This document shows positions 1 to 4,663 of a stretch of DNA of 6,487 nucleotides, one piece after another (the first letter of the stretch is position 1; each line of letters opens with the position of its first letter). Made by a program: the position numbers and the translations under genes. The DNA comes from Nostocaceae cyanobacterium CSSed10_463m. GTDB taxonomy: Bacteria > Cyanobacteriota > Cyanobacteriia > Cyanobacteriales > Nostocaceae. Under the pieces are notes generated by a model. That model was not told the origin of the DNA. It did not search any database and saw nothing but the letters and a program-made list of their open reading frames with translations. The DNA lies in the NCBI GenBank assembly GCA_003556955.1, contig PWQB01000692.1:1-6487 (forward strand), written 5' to 3'.

Positions 1-29
1 AGAAGAAAGTTACTCTTAACTCCTGTACG

Positions 30-76
30 GGCGGGTTTACTGAGGATTTCGACACAGACTGATGCTTAAACCCGCC
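30..76. repeat. Palindromic interspersed repeat (10-bp perfect arms)
   Basis: The arms GGCGGGTTTA (30-39) and TAAACCCGCC (67-76) are perfect reverse complements around a 27-base loop. A GGGCGGGTTTA...TAAACCCGCCC palindrome is a familiar high-copy intergenic repeat in Nostoc-type genomes. This copy looks degenerate, because the outer bases after position 76 no longer pair with those before position 30. That it is a repeat family member is inferred from memory of such genomes; the palindrome itself is directly visible. It could form a hairpin in RNA, but no T run follows, so it is not a typical terminator. Confidence 0.65.
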
Positions 77-79
77 ACT

Positions 80-95
80 ACTCACTCAGCACTTT
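80..95. repeat. Degenerate ACTCAGC heptamer repeat (STRR-like)
   Basis: Positions 80-83 (ACTC), 84-90 (ACTCAGC) and 91-93 (ACT) read as one and a half units of the heptamer that is cleaner at 6420-6436. The 12 bases ACTCAGCACTTT (84-95) recur exactly at 6427-6438. Short tandem heptamers of this kind are typical of heterocystous cyanobacterial intergenic DNA. Confidence 0.5.
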
Positions 96-354
96 CTAGT
101 CTGCTTCAAATATAACGATTTTACTGGCTTTGATTACTGCGAAGTTGACTTAAATATTTCTCTGGATTTTAAGCTGTTCTCATAAACCGCAGCAGATGAA
201 GATTTATTCATGCCGACTTATTGATGCGATCGCTTTACAGAAAATACTTGCTTTCTATATATATTTGTGTAGTTTTGTTGTTGATGACAAATTTAAGGTA
301 AACCTCACGCCAATTTTAATCATAGTCTATTTCCGTGGCATGATCACAGATTTT

Positions 355-381
355 TTGACAATCTATCTGAGGAGATACTCT
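355..381 (+). promoter_or_regulatory. Candidate promoter for the DUF2605 gene
   Basis: A perfect -35 consensus TTGACA lies at 355-360. The best -10 match is TACTCT at 376-381, giving a short spacer of 15 bases; TCTAAA (379-384) at 18 bases is the alternative and is also poor. Transcription would start near 388, about 60 bases before the likely start codon. The -35 is good and the -10 weak, so the call is tentative. Confidence 0.3.
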
Positions 382-420
382 AAAACAATGTTAAATTTTG
401 TAAAAAATGTTAATATTTTT

Positions 421-427
421 GGAGGAG
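421..427 (+). promoter_or_regulatory. Strong Shine-Dalgarno sequence, unusually far from the DUF2605 start
   Basis: GGAGGAG is an excellent anti-16S match, but it ends 21 bases before the ATG at 449, far more than the usual 5-9. The in-frame codon at ideal spacing is ATA at 434-436, which is not a normal start. The ATG at 407 lies upstream of the motif and cannot use it. The gene therefore either starts at 449 with a distant ribosome site, or uses an unusual start. Confidence 0.4.
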
Positions 428-448
428 TTAGAAATATACTTTTTATTT

Positions 449-766
449 ATGCGAGACTCGAATGTACCAGGGGCTGAGATGCTGAAAACGGTATTAGAAC
501 CTCTACTGGAGGATTTTAATTATTGGTTTGCGCGATCGCGTGAATTATTAGAAACCGGGCAACTCTCATTTATGAGTCAAGAAGAGCAATCGGATTTACT
601 CTTGCGAGTCAAGCAAGCGCAAGATCAACTAAACGCAGCAAAAATGCTATTTACCGCAACGGATGGAAAAGTCGGGATTGATATGACTACCTTAATGCCT
701 TGGCACCGATTGGTAACAGAATGCTGGAATGCTTCGATGCGCTTGCATCAAGCACGAGAACTTTGA
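449..766 (+). CDS. DUF2605 family protein, function unknown (105 aa)
   Basis: This is a small, soluble, largely helical protein that I recognise as the cyanobacterial DUF2605 family. Typical features are PGAEMLKTVLEPLLEDF near the N-terminus (about 7-23), YWFARSRELLE (25-35), a mid helix EEQSDLLLRVKQAQDQL (45-61), and the C-terminal TDGKVGIDM (71-79) and PWHRLVTECW (84-93) segments. I see no signal peptide, membrane segment or catalytic motif. I chose the ATG at 449 because family members, as I recall them, begin just before the DSN-PG segment; the upstream ATG at 407 adds 14 hydrophobic residues foreign to the family. The Shine-Dalgarno motif at 421-427 is oddly distant. A HIP1 octamer (532-539) lies within the gene and encodes ARSR. 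The next gene, of the DUF2973 family, is a common companion, which suggests a shared but unknown role. Confidence 0.88.
   Translation: MRDSNVPGAEMLKTVLEPLLEDFNYWFARSRELLETGQLSFMSQEEQSDLLLRVKQAQDQLNAAKMLFTATDGKVGIDMTTLMPWHRLVTECWNASMRLHQAREL
532..539. repeat. HIP1 octameric palindrome (one of five in the window)
   Basis: GCGATCGC is the highly iterated palindrome abundant in many cyanobacterial genomes. Copies are at 226-233, 532-539, 2281-2288, 4733-4740 and 5375-5382, four of them inside genes. Five in 6.5 kb is far above chance for AT-rich DNA and supports a cyanobacterial source. Confidence 0.9.
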
Positions 767-852
767 AAGTTGTCTGCTGTTTAATTTGTTGCAGGCCGAT
801 TGGCATCAGAACAAGAAACTATACAAATCGCATTCAAGCTCAAAAATCCTTA

Positions 853-878
853 ACATTATTTTTATTAACAAATAATGT
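853..878. repeat. AT-rich hairpin between the DUF2605 and DUF2973 genes
   Basis: ACATTATTT (853-861) and AAATAATGT (870-878) are perfect 9-base arms around an 8-base loop. It sits 86 bases after the DUF2605 stop. The stem is AT-rich and no T run follows, so termination is doubtful; an operator or mRNA stability element is equally possible. Confidence 0.4.
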
Positions 879-932
879 AGCCCATGTTACGTTAGTTTGA
901 ATAGATTAACAAATTTTTCCATAAAAGTATAG

Positions 933-949
933 ACGCACTAAGGGTGCGT
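933..949. repeat. Small GC-rich hairpin (ACGCAC...GTGCGT)
   Basis: The arms ACGCAC (933-938) and GTGCGT (944-949) are perfect complements with a 5-base loop. GTGCGTTA-type palindromes are frequent dispersed repeats in cyanobacteria, so this is probably a repeat fragment. It lies about 95 bases before the DUF2973 start, in the probable leader. Confidence 0.45.
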
Positions 950-1043
950 TAGACACTTATTTTCGCCATGTACTGAGAATACAGGCGAAGCAAAAGGTTA
1001 CCGAATAAAGATTTAAAACTTGCTGCTCTTGGAGGAAAACCCG

Positions 1044-1364
1044 ATGTTACACCTACTTTACATTCTGGCTTTTACAATTCTTGCTTTCATCGCCGTTGCT
1101 AACTTAATCCGCAACTTGATTATGTTCAGTTTTGATAGAGAGCGAGTTTATCCAGCTAAATATTCATCAACCGATAATCAAGGATATCTTGCTTCCAGAA
1201 AACAATTTATTCCCCATCCAGAATTATTAGACAACGCAGGTAACCTAATTAAAGAACCTTTGTTAGTCATGCGTTCAGTCAACGTTGAAGATGCTCGTCA
1301 ACAGTTAGATGCTCTTTATGAATCTTCTCCAGGACAGAAAAGCGAAAATCAAGGCGAAGTATAA
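1044..1364 (+). CDS. DUF2973 family membrane-anchored protein, function unknown (106 aa)
   Basis: This is a small cyanobacterial protein of the DUF2973 family, recognised from its N-terminal membrane helix (about 2-28, MLHLLYILAF onward) and the conserved C-terminal block HPELLDNAGNLIKEPLLVMR followed by VNVEDARQQLDALYESSPG (about 58-97). Between them lies a polar linker of about 30 residues. With one helix and a basic RERV just after it, the tail is probably cytoplasmic by the positive-inside rule; this is inference. The ATG at 1044 is preceded by GGAGGA (1031-1036) at a 7-base spacing, so the TTG at 1020 can be dismissed. It lies 277 bases after the DUF2605 gene with hairpins between, so it may be transcribed separately. 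No enzymatic motif is visible. The family call is confident; the role is unknown. Confidence 0.9.
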   Translation: MLHLLYILAFTILAFIAVANLIRNLIMFSFDRERVYPAKYSSTDNQGYLASRKQFIPHPELLDNAGNLIKEPLLVMRSVNVEDARQQLDALYESSPGQKSENQGEV

Positions 1365-1372
1365 GTGCCTCA

Positions 1373-1411
1373 TGAGGGGAAGTCAAAAATCAAAAGTATT
1401 AAATCCCCTCA
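1373..1411. repeat. Inverted repeat just after the DUF2973 stop
   Basis: TGAGGGGA (1373-1380) pairs perfectly with TCCCCTCA (1404-1411) across a 23-base loop. An overlapping 10-base palindrome CCTCATGAGG lies at 1368-1377. It begins 8 bases after the DUF2973 stop and could slow or protect the 3' end of that mRNA. Without a T run it is not a standard intrinsic terminator. Confidence 0.4.
1381..1397. repeat. Short AGTCAAA heptamer repeat (STRR-like)
   Basis: AGTCAAA (1381-1387), AATCAAA (1388-1394) and AGT (1395-1397) make about 2.4 units with one mismatch. This is the kind of heptamer common between genes in heterocystous cyanobacteria. It forms most of the loop of the inverted repeat at 1373-1411. 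Confidence 0.4.
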
Positions 1412-1437
1412 CAACAAATTAAACCAACACATTTTTC

Positions 1438-1466
1438 TTGTTTGGCCAAAAACCTTGCTATATAAG
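1438..1466 (+). promoter_or_regulatory. Candidate promoter in the long intergenic region
   Basis: TTGTTT (1438-1443) and TATAAG (1461-1466) are separated by exactly 17 bases. The -10 box matches consensus at five of six positions and the -35 at three. Transcription would start near 1473 and meet the terminator-like hairpin at 1583-1628, giving a transcript of about 155 bases. The palindrome TTTGGCCAAA (1441-1450) overlaps the -35 and spacer and could be a protein-binding site. Confidence 0.35.
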
Positions 1467-1582
1467 GGTTATAAAATGTGTTATTTAGGAGTACAATCTG
1501 CTGTAATTCAATTTCACCAGGATGTCGAGAATGAGGCGGGTGAATCTTGTAGAAATTCAAGGACTCAAAGCATAATTATATT

Positions 1583-1628
1583 GTTATTCTGGGATGGATG
1601 TATTTAACCTGACCAGAATAACTTTTTT
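1583..1628 (+). terminator. Rho-independent terminator-like hairpin
   Basis: GTTATTCTGG (1583-1592) and CCAGAATAAC (1613-1622) are perfect 10-base arms, followed at once by six T (1623-1628). The 20-base loop is longer than usual, and four of the ten pairs are GC. It would end transcription from the DUF2973 gene or from a start near 1473, and it insulates the glycosyltransferase cluster downstream. Confidence 0.55.
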
Positions 1629-1890
1629 ATTGAAAAAACTAAATATCGTGAAGATTCTGTATATTTAGATTAAATAGATAAATATGCGGAAATTTTGTGT
1701 ATTAATAAACTATTATAACGCTTCCTATACTGGTGAAGTGTAAGATGACTTAGGATCTACATCTGGCGATACCTTTGGAAAATTCTGGAGAAATTTGCCA
1801 ATAGTTAGTGAATCAAAAAGAAAAAATAGAGCATTTTGTCTAGTTAGATTCCGTTGTTTGGTTAAAAATAGCCCCGTTGGACTCATATCA

Positions 1891-1896
1891 AGAGGA
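1891..1896 (+). promoter_or_regulatory. Ribosome binding site deciding the GT2 start
   Basis: AGAGGA ends 4 bases before the ATG at 1901. The alternative in-frame TTG at 1877 would place this motif inside the gene and has no comparable site, so the ATG is preferred. Confidence 0.6.
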
Positions 1897-1900
1897 TAAA

Positions 1901-2917
1901 ATGCCTACACTACCAAATGAAGTTGAGCTTTCCATAATTATTCCCATGTTTAATGAGGAAGCAAATATTGACTACCTTTTTAAACGGCTATTGTCTGTTC
2001 TAGACAACATGAATAACAGTTACGAAATTGTGTGTGTCAATGATGGATCTAAAGACAACACAATACAACACCTGATTGCCCATCACCAAAATAATCCCCA
2101 AATTAAAGTGATTGATTTATCACGCAACTTTGGCAAAGAAATAGCCTTGACAGCAGGACTTGACTATGCTTCAGGAGCAGGGATAATTCCAATTGATGCC
2201 GATTTGCAAGATCCGCCTGAGTTAATTGAGGAACTGGTGAACAAGTGGCGAGAAGGTTACGATGTAGTTTACGCAACTAGGCGATCGCGACAGGGTGAAA
2301 GTTGGCTAAAACGCTTCACCGCCAATGCTTTTTATCGCGTCATTAGTCAGATCAGTCAGGTACCAATTCCCCCAGACACTGGTGATTTTCGGTTAATTGA
2401 TCGCCGAGTGGTGGAATCGATCAAACAAATGCCCGAACGGACAAGATTTATGAAAGGGCTATTTGCTTGGGTAGGCTATCGCCAAACTTCGATTTATTAT
2501 GATCGACCGCAACGCTATAAGGGCAAAACTAAGTGGAACTACTGGAAACTCTGGAACTTTGCCATTGACGGCATTGCCTCTTTTAGTCTTGCCCCTCTCA
2601 AGATTTGGAGCTATATCGGACTGACTATATCCTTGGTAGCATTTATTTATGCAGCCTTTCTGATCTTGCGTACCCTAATTTTAGGTATTGATGTTCCTGG
2701 TTATGCCTCCTTGATGGTAGCGCTCTTGTTTATGGGGGGAATGCAATTAGTAACTTTAGGTGTAATTGGGGAATACATTGGCAGGATTTACGAAGAAGTT
2801 AAAGGTCGCCCCCTTTATTTGGTGCGTAATTGCTATGGTTTGCCAGAAAATTCAGCCTCAACTAGCCAGCTTAGTGAAGGCGATAGGGAAATTTCTGTAA
2901 TTAATCGCTCCCATTAA
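1901..2917 (+). CDS. GtrB/DPM-type family 2 glycosyltransferase, polyprenyl-phosphate sugar synthase (338 aa)
   Basis: By family, this enzyme transfers a sugar from a nucleotide donor to polyprenyl phosphate at the cytoplasmic face, making a lipid-linked sugar donor. The GT-A domain spans about 8-210. It shows the N-terminal strand SIIIPMFNEEANI (11-23), VNDGSKDNT (46-54), DLSRNFGKE (72-80), the metal-binding DADLQDPPELI (99-109; D99 and D101 as the DxD pair), the acceptor-loop DTGDFRLIDR (159-168) and RTRFMKGLFAWVGY (180-193). An amphipathic stretch (about 212-230) leads to two membrane helices (about 235-260 and 268-292), the architecture of Synechocystis GtrB and of ArnC relatives. The length is normal and every key motif is intact. 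A polar tail of about 28 residues is probably variable. It is first in a cluster with two GT-C enzymes, 71 bases before the next gene with no terminator between, so co-transcription is likely. Glucose is the common sugar for close relatives, but specificity cannot be read here. Confidence 0.93.
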   Translation: MPTLPNEVELSIIIPMFNEEANIDYLFKRLLSVLDNMNNSYEIVCVNDGSKDNTIQHLIAHHQNNPQIKVIDLSRNFGKEIALTAGLDYASGAGIIPIDADLQDPPELIEELVNKWREGYDVVYATRRSRQGESWLKRFTANAFYRVISQISQVPIPPDTGDFRLIDRRVVESIKQMPERTRFMKGLFAWVGYRQTSIYYDRPQRYKGKTKWNYWKLWNFAIDGIASFSLAPLKIWSYIGLTISLVAFIYAAFLILRTLILGIDVPGYASLMVALLFMGGMQLVTLGVIGEYIGRIYEEVKGRPLYLVRNCYGLPENSASTSQLSEGDREISVINRSH

Positions 2918-2988
2918 CTAAATAATTGTGTCTTTTATGTCCCAGAACTTTTAATATTAGTTAAATTCGCAGATAATAGTTAAAAAAT

Positions 2989-4536
2989 ATGCTGACACAA
3001 ATTAAGCAAAATTTTATTAATAAACAAAGCTTCTCTTTAAAAAGTTTTCAAATTTTAATTCTTATCCTAGTAATTATAGGAATCTTTTTTCGATTTGCCA
3101 ATCTTGATCAAAAAGTCTACTGGGGAGATGAAACTAGTACATCAAGCCGAATTGCGGGTTATACATTTGCAGAAATTAGAGAAAACTTTTCTGGTACTTA
3201 TGCAGTTAATCTAGAAGGATTAAATAAATATCAACAATTGATACCAGAACGAACTTACTTAGATGTCGTTAAAGGTTTAGCAGCAGAAGAACCCCAACTA
3301 CCACCAGTTTATTTCTCATCCTTACGAGCTTGGGTACAGTTGTTTGGCTCATCGATAACAGCCATCAGAAGTTTTTCTGCTGTGATCAGTTTACTGGCTT
3401 TACCTGGTATTTACTGGTTATGTCGAGAATTATTTACATCATCTACACCAGCATGGATTGCTGTGGCTTTAATTGCCATTTCTCCCTTCCATTTAGCATA
3501 CGCTCAGGAAGCCCGTCCTCAAAGTTTATGGACAGTAACTATTATTTTAAGTAGTGCCGCTTTACTGAGGGCAGTTCGGTTAAATACCCGATGGAGTTGG
3601 GGCGTTTATACTGCAACCTTAGTATTGAGCCTCTATACTTATCTATTTTCTGTGTTAGTTGCCATTGGACATGGTATCTACATTTTTTTAAATGAAGGTT
3701 GGCGGTTGAGTAAAACAGTCCGTGCTTACCTAATGGCTGTTGTTACAGGCGGATTACTTACAGTCCCTTGGGTGATGACGACTTTTTCTAGTTTTACACA
3801 ATTAGATGCGGGTACTAGTTGGGTAAAAATGAAAGTTCCTCTAGGAGATTTAGTGAAGGCTTGGCTGTTATTTGTAAATCGATTATTTATTGATTTTAAT
3901 TATAATTTTACCTATCGTCATAACTTATTATATTTCGGGATTGCTGCCACAATTATTCTTGTTGGTTATGCAATTTATTTTCTCTGTCGCCATACACCTA
4001 AAAGAACTTGGTCGTTTATTCTGCTATTAATTAGTATTACATTTCTGGCTCTGGCATTACCTGATTTAATTACCGGAGGCAGACGTTCAGGGGTAGCCCG
4101 TTACTTGATTCCTAGTTTTCTGGGAATTCAACTGACAGTAGCCTATTTATTGGCGGCTAAATTGTCCCTAAATTCTCAAAAATTTTGGCATCAACAAATA
4201 TGGAAAATTGTTATGGTATGCCTACTTTCTGTAGGTGTTGTCTCCGGTTCAGTCTACTCTCAATCTAGAACTTGGTGGAATAAGTATAATAGTGTTCCTT
4301 TTCCCGAAATTGCTGATATCCTTCGTGAATATCCCCATCCAGTTCTTATAGGTTCTCCACCTCTAGAGTTAATATACCTCATGGATACTGATCTCAAAAT
4401 CCAATCTTCCCAAAATGCTATTCCTGATGGGACAAATGACGTTTTTATTATCAGTCGTAATTATTCGGAGTTAATCCTAGAGAAAGTTCTCCAAGAGCAA
4501 CCAGATTATATACTTAAAAACAGCCATGTCTGGTAA
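2989..4536 (+). CDS. GT39/ArnT-like polytopic membrane glycosyltransferase (GT-C), possibly C-terminally shortened (515 aa)
   Basis: This is a multi-pass membrane protein of the PMT/ArnT-like GT-C group. Such enzymes transfer a sugar from a polyprenyl-phosphate donor to an envelope acceptor on the outer side. After a first membrane helix (about 20-37) comes the large first outer loop with the catalytic-type acidic pair in YWGDETSTSSR (D47, E48). EEPQLPPVYFSSLRAW (100-115) resembles the family's xPPLYY motif, and SPFHLAYAQEARPQSLW (165-181) is a hallmark of bacterial GT39-like proteins. About ten hydrophobic segments follow to residue 424, then a soluble tail. No Shine-Dalgarno is obvious before the ATG at 2989; the start is chosen by the following basic segment and first helix. 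Its natural partner is the GT2 product just upstream. The TAA stop is followed in frame by 21 protein-like codons ending at 4602, so the ancestral protein was perhaps 537 residues. Donor sugar and acceptor are unknown. Confidence 0.85.
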   Translation: MLTQIKQNFINKQSFSLKSFQILILILVIIGIFFRFANLDQKVYWGDETSTSSRIAGYTFAEIRENFSGTYAVNLEGLNKYQQLIPERTYLDVVKGLAAEEPQLPPVYFSSLRAWVQLFGSSITAIRSFSAVISLLALPGIYWLCRELFTSSTPAWIAVALIAISPFHLAYAQEARPQSLWTVTIILSSAALLRAVRLNTRWSWGVYTATLVLSLYTYLFSVLVAIGHGIYIFLNEGWRLSKTVRAYLMAVVTGGLLTVPWVMTTFSSFTQLDAGTSWVKMKVPLGDLVKAWLLFVNRLFIDFNYNFTYRHNLLYFGIAATIILVGYAIYFLCRHTPKRTWSFILLLISITFLALALPDLITGGRRSGVARYLIPSFLGIQLTVAYLLAAKLSLNSQKFWHQQIWKIVMVCLLSVGVVSGSVYSQSRTWWNKYNSVPFPEIADILREYPHPVLIGSPPLELIYLMDTDLKIQSSQNAIPDGTNDVFIISRNYSELILEKVLQEQPDYILKNSHVW

Positions 4537-4602
4537 GACAAAGTTGATCCGACCTATGAATTTAAAATTATGCTTTGGCATCTAGTGAGAAAAGAAGCAT
4601 AG
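4537..4602 (+). other. In-frame continuation of the GT39-like gene beyond its stop
   Basis: Reading on in the same frame after TAA (4534-4536) gives 21 codons, DKVDPTYEFKIMLWHLVRKE plus A, then TAG (4600-4602). The peptide joins naturally to the preceding DYILKNSHVW. A VDP-Y segment followed by LW-L near the C-terminus resembles, as I recall, the way related cyanobacterial proteins end. One C-to-T change (CAA to TAA) would create the present stop. This is inferred from sequence character; no alignment was possible. Confidence 0.5.
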
Positions 4603-4619
4603 TTGCATACTTTTTTTCT
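4588..4619 (+). terminator. Weak A/T-tract hairpin after the GT39-like gene
   Basis: AGAAAAGAAG (4588-4597) can pair with CTTTTTTTCT (4610-4619), with one G-U pair and a 12-base loop. The T tract forms the 3' arm rather than following a GC stem, so any termination would be weak. It overlaps the TAG of the extended frame and lies 44 bases before the next gene. Confidence 0.25.
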
Positions 4620-4663
4620 GACCCCTGATTATAGCAAAACAATTAATTTTCTCATAAATTTAT

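Larger units (their letters stand above)
1..448. other. Non-coding upstream region with repeats, then leader of the DUF2605 gene
   Basis: No convincing gene lies here. The first 95 bases hold a palindromic repeat and a heptamer repeat, listed separately. From about 100 to 350 I see AT-rich sequence with one HIP1 octamer (226-233) and no clear motif. A frame open from 196 runs into the DUF2605 gene in another frame and has no family resemblance, so I treat it as chance. The stretch 355-448 carries a promoter-like -35 box and a strong Shine-Dalgarno sequence, and probably forms the leader of the DUF2605 gene. Confidence 0.6.
1365..1900. other. 536-base intergenic region with inverted repeats, promoter-like boxes and a terminator
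   Basis: No convincing gene is present. A frame open from 1365 to 1607 (an inner ATG at 1477 would give 43 residues) lacks a ribosome site and any recognisable family. A second open stretch, 1744-1896, has no ATG. The region holds an inverted repeat (1373-1411), a heptamer repeat, a TTTGGCCAAA palindrome (1441-1450), promoter-like boxes (1438-1466) and a terminator-like hairpin (1583-1628). A TATAAC box at 1714-1719 could serve the glycosyltransferase cluster, but I see no matching -35 box at proper spacing. Confidence 0.6.

Noticed and set aside
196..477. 93-codon open frame upstream of the DUF2605 gene
   Set aside because: It overlaps the DUF2605 gene in another frame, has no ribosome site, and its composition matches translated AT-rich non-coding DNA.
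700..900. 66-codon open frame crossing the end of the DUF2605 gene
   Set aside because: It is a frame shadow of the DUF2605 C-terminus running into the intergenic hairpins, with no ribosome site or recognisable family.
1365..1607. 80-codon open frame after the DUF2973 gene (inner ATG at 1477, 43 residues)
   Set aside because: It has no Shine-Dalgarno at either start, no family resemblance, and runs through an inverted repeat, a heptamer repeat and the terminator-like stem.
1744..1896. 51 open codons just before the GT2 gene
   Set aside because: There is no ATG start and no ribosome site, and the peptide is unlike any family I know. Chance openness of this length is not unusual.
3330..3554. 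74-codon open frame inside the GT39-like gene
   Set aside because: It lies wholly within a well-supported gene in another frame, with no independent support.
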